A stretch of 64,000 nucleotides of DNA, from NCBI GenBank assembly GCA_964036045.1, contig OZ038382.1, positions 107,840,578-107,904,577 on the forward strand, written 5' to 3'. The number at the start of each line of letters is the position of its first letter. Position 1 is the stretch's first letter. Position numbers and translations under genes: made by a program. This document shows positions 54,311 to 64,000 of the stretch, piece after piece. The DNA comes from Eutreptiella sp. 'Long Island Sound 2002'. Its lineage: Eukaryota > Euglenozoa > Euglenophyceae > Eutreptiales > Eutreptiaceae. Below the pieces are notes generated by a model. The model worked only from the letters and a program-made list of their open reading frames with translations. It did not search any database and was not told the DNA's origin.

Positions 54311-55558
54311 ATGGCATCATTTTTGCTGTCATCAATGGCATATAACATATGGTCATATAACATATGGTCGGGGTATCTAGGGTCCAAGATGGTGGAACAT
54401 GCAGCCGGCGCCAGATTGAAGAGGATAGCAGCAGAAGATGGCGGCACACACAAATTGTCGGAGACGCTAGCATGTATATTTCCTGCCCGTCACGGAGGAC
54501 GCTAGGCTCCATGGAATCTCCAGGTGACGTATGAATACTGGTCACGTCAGCTGTTCAGGGCCAAGGACTTGAAGTTTGTCAAGGGCGGCTTGAGGAACAT
54601 CATTGATGCCGGATGGGTGCTGAAAGTCTAGCATTACAAAGCGGTCTTCATTGGGAAGTTCTCCACGGCAAAGAACAACTGTGAAGCAACACAATTATCA
54701 ACCCATTCAGGACGTAAGCTAGAAAACCATTTGGTTGGCAGCTTCAGCAAATGTTTGGTGACGACAAGGGGAGAAGGGGATGTGCCTATGTGGCTCAGAG
54801 ACAAACGGTTGAATATGGGGAGCGGAGAGCATGGGGTGAAGAATGCCCAGCTCCTATTGATAAAGAATTTGAAAACTTTGAGAAAAAGACCAAGAGCCCC
54901 CAAGTATGTGTGGCAACTTGCTTGGCTGATAAAAGAAATGGCGGAGGAGGAAGGGGATCATGGACGTTTTGGTTTGTTTGAATTCACAATTCGCGACACC
55001 CGTTTGAATTGTGATGATCCGAGAAGGGCTGATTTTAAGGATGAAGAGAAAGCTCACGGGGCGAAGTAAAAGGTGAAGAAGAAAACGGAGAAGAAAAAGG
55101 AAAAGAAGAGGGTTTGGCGGGAGAAGATCAAGACAAGCAAGAAGAGTAGGAGCCTGTCGAGCAGGCGGAGCAACTTAAGTGGCAGTGACAATTAATTCAG
55201 CACGTCGTCTTCGGAGAACTCCTCATCAAATTTAGCGACGTCATTCAGCTGGAGTAGTGGTAGTGGGAGTAGAAAGAAAGTGGCACTAAGAGACAAGCGA
55301 ATAAAGAGCCGAGGCGATCCAAACCCGAGCAACTTGAGTTCAGATGGATCAATGGCAAGAAGCATTTTAAGATCACAAACGGACTATGGCAAGATTGTTC
55401 GGCACCCGCGGCAAAATAATATAGATAGTATGGACAACACCATTCAACCTTTCAGGCCCGAAAATTTGGTTGCCAATGAATTTCACGAGGGAGACACGGG
55501 GGTTTGGGCGATGGCGGCAAGAAGCCAAGATTTGGAGCTTAGGCGGCTGTGCAATTGA
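54311..55558 (+). CDS. Hypothetical protein in one frame crossed by four TAR codons, ending at TGA
   Basis: One continuous frame of 416 codons is interrupted only by TAG 54503, TAG 54629, TAA 55067 and TAA 55193, and ends at TGA 55556. There are no frameshifts and no internal TGA. All segments look coding: LQVTYEYWSRQLFRAKDLKF, GWVLKV-TAG-HYKAVFIGKF, VWQLAWLIKEMAEEEGDHGR. Across the TAA codons a Lys-rich tail (KKKTEKKKEKKRVWREKIK) passes into Ser-rich sequence (SGSDN-TAA-FSTSSSENSSSN), then DYGKIVRHPRQNN. ATG 54311 or 54389 could be the start. The protein has a folded N-terminal half and a disordered basic/Ser-rich half. Family unknown; a structural protein of a mobile element is possible given the next ORF. 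This is the clearest case for TAR as sense codons. Confidence 0.6.
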
Positions 55559-55574
55559 TGGGAGAAATTCACGG

Positions 55575-55874
55575 CGGCAGAGGCAGAATAATTTGGGGCA
55601 ACATAACCGTCGGGTTTGGGCGAGATTGAAGAAGGGGACACGCAAGCGGTACGTCACTGCTCTCAGAACTTTTGTCAAATAGAGCCGTGTGCATGGCTGG
55701 CTCATGCCTGGGCAGGCTTTGGAAGGATGGTTGCTCTACTTTGCACGCGAAGGATACTACAAAGGGCCCGTCAAAAAGGGGCCGCCAGGCCTTCGATTGG
55801 CCGAAACATTGGGGCTGGTTGAACCGGTGGTGCAAGAACCAGACTAGCAATTTGCGAAGACGCCTGGGAAATGA
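55575..55874 (+). CDS. Fragment resembling the N-terminal helical domain of a tyrosine recombinase
   Basis: This frame overlaps the end of the preceding one in another phase and has no ATG: RVWARLKKGTRKRYVTALRT, FVK-TAG (55680)-SRVHGWLMPGQALEGWLLYF, AREGYYKGPVKKGPPGLRLA, then TAG 55845 and TGA 55872. The pattern of basic helix, short loop and aromatic helix is like the core-binding domain of tyrosine recombinases. No catalytic Arg-His-Arg-Tyr domain was found downstream. The assignment is by pattern only. It may be joined to the upstream gene by a frame change or splice. Confidence 0.3.
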
Positions 55875-57378
55875 AGTCGTAAGAGGGGATGAAAATGGAT
55901 TCCATGTTTGCCGTTAGATGTCATTTATGGCATCATAGTTCGGAGGAGGACAATCCCGTGGCCGGAGTTGTCCATGTGCAACCTCCTCTGATTGGGCAAG
56001 GCGTCGAGTGCATACAGAAGTGGCCCTTGACAACCGGTATTCCAAGGACAAACGAGCAAGCCAAGCTTTCAAGTGAAGGATGTGTTGTTGTCGCCTCAAG
56101 GGTGGTAGTGGTTCCTACACAAGGAACATTGGAGCCGAGTAGAGGACCGCGCCGTTCCATACATTTTTTCGACCCCAAGAAAGCTACAGGCACAACGGGT
56201 GGCAATGGTCGGTGACATGTCACACAGCATTTTGCTTAGGTTGGCCGAATCCCTAGGGAAAATTAGACACTTTTTTTTTTTTTCAAATTGCCTCTTCTTC
56301 CATTTTCTGAAGCATTTCTGAAGAAACCCTGGGGAGAAAGCCCATGCCCCCCAAAAGCGCTTAGGATTTGCCTAGTGCCTGCTCAAGACTGTCCCTTGGG
56401 ATTTTTGGCAACAATCCTTGCTCGATCGTGCGGCAACAGAGCGAACATTGATAGGACTCATGTGGGTTTTTTGGTCCGATACAGATGTCCAAAAGTGCGC
56501 CACTACAGATTTGGGGGAAAATGGACAAATTTGGTACCGTTGATCATTTACATGCATCTTCTCGTCCTGTTTCCGCTCCAACCAGCCGGCCGTGATTGTA
56601 CAATCCGGGCATCTCAAATACGTGTTGGCGTTGGATATATTCCCCCTTTTGTTGCCCACGTACCATTTTTCCCTTGTGCTTGCCTATGTGCGTGTCTTGG
56701 AGTGGAGTGTGAACAAGGAATGTAGCAGCACATTACGCCAACGTAGTGAGGGAGCTGGCAGTGCAGCACGATAATTAAGGATTACAAGACATGGGACGGG
56801 GAACCCGTCCACACCGACCCCCCCCCCCCTCCCGTGAACATCAGGGGCCAATTTGCCCAACTTGCCCAACCGTGTGCCCTGATTTGTTGGATTCTTGGCC
56901 CTGTTGATATTTGACGGTACTGAGAGTCCACGCGTCTTACTTTTTGTGTGCACCTGTTGCTGTTGCCACCATGGGCTGTTTTCTTTTGGTTGTGTGCGCA
57001 CCTCCTTGCAGGCAGCGACAGATCTTGCACCTTCCGTTCAAGGCCAAGTAGCACAACACCATTCTCAACTGCCAACATATCCGAAATTGTGTTCACTCTG
57101 TATGCGCTTTTGTTAACCTTGCCCATCTTTTGTTGCCAAACCTGCTGCCACAGTTATGACGGCTGCCACCAGTTCCAATAGTTCCATGATTGCTGCTGTG
57201 TGATCAACAGCTACTGCCACCGGTGCCTCTACATGTTCCTGCCATGCATCTGGGCAAAATAATTTCGCAGATGGGATTGCCATGTGTTTTAGTCTTGTTT
57301 GTTGTTGTAACAAGCTTTGGTTGCGCACGAAAAACAATTTTTTTAGCAGGCTGGCTACCCTTAGGCACCTGCCACATA
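55875..57378. other. No supportable gene
   Basis: Mixed DNA with a T-run at 56271-56283 and a C-run near 56818-56830. A plus-strand frame at 55889-56215 is unsupported. Confidence 0.45.
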
Positions 57379-57452
57379 TGCCCATAGTGGGGTTTGAACC
57401 ACGGATTTCAAATTGCAAGCCCAGACCTATAACCATTACAACACTGAGCTTC
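57379..57452 (-). repeat. tRNA-like (SINE-like) segment
   Basis: On the minus strand: AAGCTCAGTGTTGTAATGG, then GGTCTGGGCTTGCAA, then a good T-arm GTGG-TTCAAAC-CCCAC with a box-B match GGTTCAAACCC. The anticodon stem is imperfect and the acceptor stem is not evident. A tRNA-derived SINE or tRNA fossil is favoured. Confidence 0.45.
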
Positions 57453-58160
57453 GTTTCCTTGACGTGAACAAGGGCTATGTACAAAGCGGCTGGTGATTTT
57501 TTTGTGAAAATCAAGGAACCTGGGTTTCCATGTGACTCTAACTGCGCCCGAGGCAAAACAAAGATGCTTTTGGGGACGGGGGCAAAGATCTAGGTGAGTG
57601 GGAAGCTTTGTTACCAACCAATGTGATGAATTTTTGGTGATAGTGTTCCCTAGTTGTTGCACTGATTTGTTCATATCGGGCCTGGGTTGCAGCCACATGT
57701 GCCAATTTGAGGCCTCTTTCCCCCCTCCATTCGTGGTCTGGATCTTCAAGCTGAGCCTACCCGGGGATGACGGGGTGCGTTGGGGTGATCTCCCGAACTG
57801 CTAGGGTTCGGGGACTAGCCCCCCCCCCCCTTCCCCATGGGAATCTCATATTACAAGGAGTCATAGTGAGTTGCCCTCCCCACAACCACGCGTGTTAGTA
57901 CAACCCTCCTCCCCCATACCGCCACTTGTTGTAGTCGTCACACCAACGTGCCCCCTACCAACACCAATTCTGCCAACCAGCGAGTGACCCTACGGTCATC
58001 AAATGCCTAATGCACCTTTCCCCGGATTGTACCCATTGAATTTCCAACATCCCCATTCTCCTCCTCAAGGATTCCCTAACCCCCAACACCGAACATGTGC
58101 TTAGCGAAAGAAAGGTTAGTGACTTGGGGTTGTCCCTGGCAATGCGTCATATGCGCTATC
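57453..58160. other. No supportable gene
   Basis: Intergenic DNA with a C-run at 57819-57829, ending at the satellite. Confidence 0.5.
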
Positions 58161-58164
58161 ACTT

Positions 58165-58390
58165 TGCCGCCCCCCGCTCTGAAGCGGTGGGGACCCCCCA
58201 GGCGGCAGGGGTTATGTAGCCACCTTGCCCACTTGTGGGCCACCTCTGATTCCGCCCCCCGCTGTGAAGCGGTGGGGACCCCCCAGGTGGCAGGGGTTAT
58301 GTAGCCGCCTTGCCCACTTGTGGGCCACTTCTGATTCTGCCCCCCGCTCTGAAGCGGTGGGGACCCCCGAAGTGGCAGGGGTTATGTGGA
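58165..58390 (-). repeat. 85-bp satellite, inverted starting block
   Basis: Nearly three units in the orientation GAAGCGGTGGGGACCCCCCA, then GGCAGGGGTTATGTAGCC, then TTGCCCACTTGTGGGC. At about 58390 the block meets the main array head to head: GGGGTTATGTGGAATCAGAA joins one unit to its inverse. Confidence 0.95.
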
Positions 58391-61300
58391 ATCAGAAGTG
58401 GCCCACAAGTGGGCAAGGTGGCTAAATAACCCTTGCCGCTTAGGGGGTCCCCACCGCTTCAGAGCGGGGGGAAGAATCAGAAATGGCCTCCAAGTGGGCA
58501 AGGTGGCTACATAACCCCTGCCGCCTGGGGGGTCCCTACCGCTTCAGAGCGGGGGGCAGAATCAGAAGTGGCCCACAAATGGGCAAGGTTGCTACATAAC
58601 CCCTGCCGCTTGGGGGGTCCCTACCGCTTCAGAGCGGGGGGGAGAAACAGAAGTGGCCCACAAGTGGGCAAGGTGGCTAAATGACCCGTGCCGCCCTGGG
58701 GGGTCCCCACCGCTCCAGAGCGGGGGGCAGAATCAGAGGTGGCCCGCAAGTGGGCAAGGTGGCTACATAACCCCTGCCGCCTGGGGGGTCTTCACCGCTT
58801 CAGAGCAAGGGGCACAATCAGAAGTGGCCGGCAAGTGGGCAAGGTGGCTACATAACCCCTGCCGCTTGGGGGGTCCCCACCGCTTCAGAGCGGGGGGCAA
58901 AATCAGAAGTGGCCCACAAGTGGGCAAGGTGGCTACATAACCCCTCCCGCCTGGGGCGTCCCCACCGCTTCAGAGCAGGGGGCAGAATCAGAAGTGGCCC
59001 ACAAGTGGGCAACGTGGCTACATAGCCCCTGCCGCTTGGGGGGTCCCCACCGCTTCAGAGCGGGGGGCAGATTCAGAAGTGGCCCACAAGTGGGCAAGGT
59101 GGCTAAATAACCCCTGCCGCCCTGGGGGGTCCCCATCGCTTCAGAGCGGGGGGCACAAAGCATAGGTGGCCCACAAGTGGGCAAGGTGGCTACATAACCC
59201 CTGCCACGGGGGGGGTCCCTACCGCTTCAGAGCGGGGGGCAGAATCAGAAGTGGCCCACAAGTGGGCAAGGTGGCTAAATAACCCCTGCCGCGGGGGGGG
59301 TCCCTACCGCTTCAGAGCGGGGCGCAGAATCAGAAGTGGCCCACAAGTGGGCAAGGTGGCTACATAACCCCTGCCGCTTGGGGGGTCCCCACCGCTTCAG
59401 AGCGCGGGGCAGATTCAGAAGTGGCCCACAAGTGGGCAAGGTGGCTAAATAACCCCCGCCGCCCTGGGGGGTCCCCATCGCTTCAGAGCGGGAAGCACAA
59501 AGCACAGGTGGCCCACAAGTGGGCAAGGTGGCTACATAACCCCTGCCGCGGGGGGGTCCCTACCGCTTCAGAGCGGGGGGCAGAATCAGAAGTGGCCCAC
59601 AAGTGGGCAAGGTGGCTACATAACCCCTGCCGCCTGGGGGCTCCCTGCCGCTTCAGAGCGGGGGGCAGAATCAGAAGTGGCCCACAAGCGGGCAAGGTGG
59701 CTAAATAACCCGTGCCGCCCTGGGGGGTCCCCACCGCTTCAGAGCGGGGGGGAGAAACAGAAGTGGCCCACAAGTGGGCAAGGTGGCTAAATAACCCGTG
59801 CCGCCCTGGGGGGTCCCCACCGCTCCAGAGCGGGGGGCAGAATCAGAGGTGGCCCGCAAGTGGGCACGGTGGCTACATGACCCCTACCGCCTGGGGGGTC
59901 CCCACCGCTTCAGAGCAAGGGGCAGAATCAGAAGTGGCCCACAAGTGGGCAAGGTGGCTACATATCCCCTCCCGCCTGGAGGGTCCCCACCGCTTCAGAG
60001 CAGGGGGCATAATCAGAAGTGGCCCACAAGTGGGCAACGTGGCTACATAGCCCCTGCCGCTTGGGGGGTCCCCACCGCTTCAGAGCGGGGGGCAGATTCA
60101 GAAGTGGCCCACAAGTGGGCAAGGTGGCTAAATAACCCCTGCCGCCCTAGGGGGTCCCCATCGCTTCAGAGCGGGGGGCAGAATCAGAAGTGGCCCACAA
60201 GTGGGCAACGTGGCTACATAGCCCCTGCCGCTTGGGGGGTCCCCACCGCTTCAGAGCGGGGGGCAGATTCAGAAGTGGCCCACAAGTGGGCAAGGTGGTT
60301 AAATAACCCCTGCCGCCCTGGGGGGTCCCCATCGCTTCAGAGCGGGGGGCACAAAGCATAGGTGGCCCACAAGTGGGCAAGGTGGCTACATAACCCCTGC
60401 CACGGGGGGGGTCCCTACCGCTTCAGAGCGGGGGGCAGAATCAAAAGTGGCCCACAAGTGGGCAAGGTGGCTACATAACCCCTGCCACGGGGGGGGTCCC
60501 TACCGCTTCAGAGCGGGGGGCAGAATCAGAAGTGGCCCACAAGTGGGCAAGGTGGCTAAATAACCCCTGCCACGGGGGGGGTCCCTACCGCTTCAGAGCG
60601 GGGCGCAGAATCAGAAGTGGCCCACAAGTGGGCAAGGTGGCTAAATAACCCCTGCCGCTTGGGGGGTCCCCACCGCTTCACAGCGCGGGGCAGATTCAGA
60701 AGTGGCCCACAAGTGGGCAAGGTGGCTACATAACCCCTGCCGCCCTGGGGGGTCCCCATCGCTTCAGAGCGGGAAGCACAAAGCACAGGTGGCCCACAAG
60801 TGGGCAAGGTGGCTACATAACCCCTGCCGCGGGGGGGTCCCTACCGCTTCAGAGCGGGGGGCAGAATCAGAAGTGGCCCACAAGTGGGCAAGGTGGCTAC
60901 ATAACCCCTGCCGCCTGGGGGCTCCCTGCCGCTTCAGAGCGGGGGGGAGAAACAGAAGTGGCCCACAAGTGGGCAAGGTGGCTAAATAACCCGTGCCGCC
61001 CTGGGGGGTCCCCACCGCTCCAGAGCGGGGGGCAGAATCAGAGGTGGCCCGCAAGTGGGCACGGTGGCTACATAACCCCTACCGCCTGGGGGGTCCCCAC
61101 CGCTTCAGAGCAAGGGGCAGAATCAGAAGTGGCCCACAAGTGGGCAAGGTGGCTACATATCCCCTCCCGCCTGGAGGGTCCCCACCGCTTCAGAGCGGGG
61201 GGCAGATTCAGAAGTAGCCCACAAGTGGGCAAGGTGGCTAAATAACCCCTGCCGCCCTGGGGGGTCCCCATCGCTTCAGAGCGGGGGGCACAAAGCACAG

Positions 61301-64000
61301 GTGGCCCACAAGTGGGCAAGGTGGCTACATAACCCCTGCCGCGGGGGGGGTCCCTACCGCTTCAGAGCGGGGGGCAGAATCAGAAGTGGCCCACAAGTGG
61401 GCAAGGTGGCTAAATAACCCCTGCCGCCTTGGGGGTTGCCACCGCTTCAGAGCGGGGGGCAGAATGAGAAGTGGCCCACGAGTGGGCAAGGTGGCTACAT
61501 AACCCCTGCCGCTTGGGGGGTCCCCACGGCTTCAGAGCGGGGGGCAGATTCAGAAGTGGCCCACAAGTGGGCAAGGTGGCTAAATAACCCCTGCCGCCCT
61601 GGGGGGTCCCCATCGCTTCAGAGCGGGGGGCACAAAGCACAGGTGGCCCACAAGTGGGCAAGGTGGCTACATAACCCCTGCCGCGGGGGGGGGTCCCTAC
61701 CGCTTCAGAGCGGGGGGCAGAATAAGAAGTGGCCCACAAGTGGGCAAGGTGGCTAAATAACCCCTGCCGCTTGGGGGTCCCCACCGCTTCAGAGCGGGGG
61801 GCAGAATCAGAAGTGGCCCACGAGTGGGCAACGTGGCTACATAGCCCCTGCCGCTTGGGGGGTCCCCACCGCTTCAGAGCGGGGGGCAGATTCAGAAGTG
61901 GCCCACATGTGGGCAACGTGGCTAAATAAGCCCTGCCGCCCTGGGGGGTCCCCATCGCTTCAGAGCGGGGGGCAGAAACCACAGGTGGCCCACAAGTGGG
62001 CAAGGTGGCTACATAACCCCTGCCGCCCTGGGGGGTCCCCACCGCTTTAGAGCGGGGGGTGGAATCAGAAGTGGCCCACAAGTGGGCAAGGTGGCTACAT
62101 AACCTGCCGCCTTGGGGGTTCCCACCGTTTCAGAGCGGGGGGCAGAATGAGAAGTGGCCCACAAGTGGGCAAGGTGGCTATATAACCCCTGCCGCCTGGG
62201 GAGTCCGCACTGCTTCAGAGCGGGGGGCAGAATCACAAGTGGCCCACAAGTGGGCAAGGTGGCTACATAACCCCTGCCGCGGGGGGGGTCCCTACCGCTT
62301 CAGAGCGGGGGGCAGAATCAGAAGTTGCCCACAAGTGGGCAAGGTGGCTAAATAACCCCTGCCGCCTTGGGGGTCCCCACCGCTTCAGAGCGGGGGGCAG
62401 AATCAGAAGTGGCCCACGAGTGGGCAAGGTGGCTACATAACCCCTGCCGCTTGGGGGGTCCCCACCGCTTCAGAGCGGGGGGCAGATTCAGAAGTGGCCC
62501 ACATGTGGGCAACGGAGCTAAATAAGCCCTGCCGCCCTGGGGGGTCCGCATCGCTTCAAAGCGGGAGGCACAAAGCACAGGTGGCCCACAAGTGGGCAAG
62601 GTGGCTACATAACCCCTGCCGCGGGGGGGGGGGTCCCTACCGCTCCAGAGCGGGGGGCAGAATCAGAAGTGGCCCACAAGTGGGCAAGGTGGCTAAATAA
62701 CCCCTGCCGCTTGGGGGTCCCCACCGCTTCAGAGCGGGGGGCAGAATCTAAAGTGGCCCACGAGTGGGCAAGGTGGCTACATAACCCCTGCCGCTTGGGG
62801 GGTCCCCACGGCTTCAGAGCGGGGGGCAGAATCAAAAGTGGCCCACAAGTGGGCAAGGTGGCTACATAGCCCCTGCCGCTTGGGGGGTCCCCATCGCTTC
62901 AGAGCGGGGGGCAGATTCAGAAGTGGCCCACATGTGGGCAACGGAGCTAAATAAGCCCTGCCGCCCTGGGGGGTCCGCATCGCTTCAAAGCGGGGGGCAG
63001 AAACCACAGGTGGCCCACAAGTGGGCAAGGTGGCTACATAACCCCTGCCGCCCTGGGGGGTCCCCACCGCTTTAGAGCGGGGGGTGGAATCAGAAGTGGC
63101 CCACAAGTGGGCAAGGTGGCTACATAACCTGCCGCCTTGGGGGTTCCCACCGTTTCAGAGCGGGGGGCAGAATGAGAAGTGGCCCACAAGTGGGCAAGGT
63201 GGCTACATAACCTGCCGCCTTGGGGGTTCCCACCGCTTACGAGCGGGGGGCAGAATCAGAAGTGGCCCACGAGTGGGCAAGGTGGCTACATAACCCCTGC
63301 CGCTTGGGGGGTCCCCACGGCTTCAGAGCGGGGGGCAGATTCAGAAGTGGCCCACAAGTGGGCAAGGTGGCTAAATAAACCCTGCCGCCCTTGGGGGTCC
63401 CCATCGCTTCAGAGCAGGAGGCACAAAGCACAGGTGGCCCACAAGTGGGCAAGGTGGCTACATAACCCCTGCCGCGGGGGGGGTCCCTACCGCTTCAGAG
63501 CGGGGGGCAGAATCAGAAGTGGCCCACAAGTGGGCAAGGTGGCTAAATAACCCCTGCCGCTTGGGGGGTCCCCACGGCTTCAGAGCGGGGGGCAGAATCA
63601 AAAGTGGCCCACAAGTGGGCAAGGTGGCTACATAGCCCCTGCCGCTTGGGGGGTCCCCACCGCTTCAGAGCGGGGGGCAGATTCAGAAGTGGCCCACATG
63701 TGGGCAACGGAGCTAAATAAGCCCTGCCGCCCTGGGGGGTCCCCATCGCTTCAGAGCGGGGGGCAGAAACCACAGGTGGCCCACAAGTGGGCAAGGTGGC
63801 TACATAACCCCTGCCGCCCTGGGGGGTCCCCACCGCTTTACAGCGGGGGGTGGAATCAGAAGTGGCCCACAAGTGGGCAAGGTGGCTACATAACCTGCCG
63901 CCTTGGGGGTTCCCACCGTTTCAGAGCGGGGGGCAGAATGAGAAGTGGCCCACAAGTGGGCAAGGTGGCTATATAACCCCTGCCGCCTGGGGAGTCCGCA
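58391..64000 (+). repeat. 85-bp satellite array, about 65 units, running off the window end
   Basis: Unit: GAATCAGAAGTGGCCCACAA, GTGGGCAAGGTGGCTACATA, ACCCCTGCCGCCTGGGGGGT, CCCCACCGCTTCAGAGCGGG, GGGCA. Each unit holds two hairpins: GCCCAC-AA-GTGGGC, and CCGCT-TCAG-AGCGG. Variants (CACAAAGCACAGG, ACATGTGGGCAACGGAGC, CATAACCTGCCGCC) recur at long intervals and so define higher-order units. Long frames on both strands are artefacts of the tandem structure. Confidence 0.97.

Noticed and set aside
57379-57452. Functional tRNA gene
   Set aside because: The T-arm is good but anticodon and acceptor stems do not pair properly; kept only as a tRNA-like repeat.
61410-62081. 223-codon minus-strand frame and many similar ones in the 85-bp array
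   Set aside because: The near-constant unit length keeps frames open; the translated sequences simply repeat the satellite.

Overview
The window is nuclear DNA from a repeat-rich eukaryote. It shows no operons or bacterial-style gene spacing. It has GT-AG introns, a LINE retrotransposon, three satellite or minisatellite families, microsatellites, 5S-like and tRNA-like elements, and very many long C/G homopolymers. The taxon cannot be fixed from sequence alone. A large-genome alga or other protist is the best guess, because in-frame TAA and TAG codons run through otherwise open coding frames while almost every clean reading frame ends in TGA. If UAR is read as sense (probably Gln), the candidates include recoded lineages such as the ulvophycean green algae of the Dasycladales, Cladophorales and Trentepohliales. 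If not, most genes here are dead transposon copies.

Layout. 1-8.7 kb: a LINE with repeated 5' leader, ORF1, ORF2 (APE endonuclease, reverse transcriptase, zinc knuckle, RNase H) and a third ORF, followed by a tRNA-like stretch, a (GA)n tract and a scrap resembling the LINE's own endonuclease region. 11.75-19.58 kb: seven copies of a satellite of about 1.16 kb carrying telomere-like and CTG repeats, cut by a 200-base assembly gap. 19.8-31.3 kb: mostly non-coding accessory DNA with C-tracts, a 5S-like element, a G-tract tandem repeat, a 1.2 kb minisatellite and a few short ORFs. 31.3-37.25 kb: a two-gene locus. One gene is unrecognised; the other has a ParB/sulfiredoxin-like N-terminus. Copies of the 20-bp palindrome CTGGCCGAAATTTCGGCCAG, spaced 68-71 bp apart in clusters, lie before, between, inside the introns of, and after the two genes.

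37.7-43.6 kb: minus-strand genes resembling transposon proteins. The main one is split by spacers built from inverted GTTCATAA / TTATGAAC motifs, and one of its spacers holds a 741-bp terminal-inverted-repeat element. A relative of that element lies at 49.2-50.3 kb, and a third copy of its cargo protein at 48.3 kb. 44-51 kb: G-rich DNA, an alanine-rich repeat ORF between short direct repeats, and the elements just named. 51.1-55.9 kb: a Cys-rich putative membrane protein, a tRNA-like element, and a gene whose single frame is crossed by four TAR codons before a TGA. 58.16-64 kb: about 68 copies of an 85-bp satellite with two hairpins per unit, one strand switch and higher-order duplications.

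The possible undescribed system is the 31-37 kb locus, a ParB-like gene with periodic palindromes in flanks and introns. The most general observation is the TAR recoding signal. Both rest on reading the sequence by eye; homology searches would be decisive.
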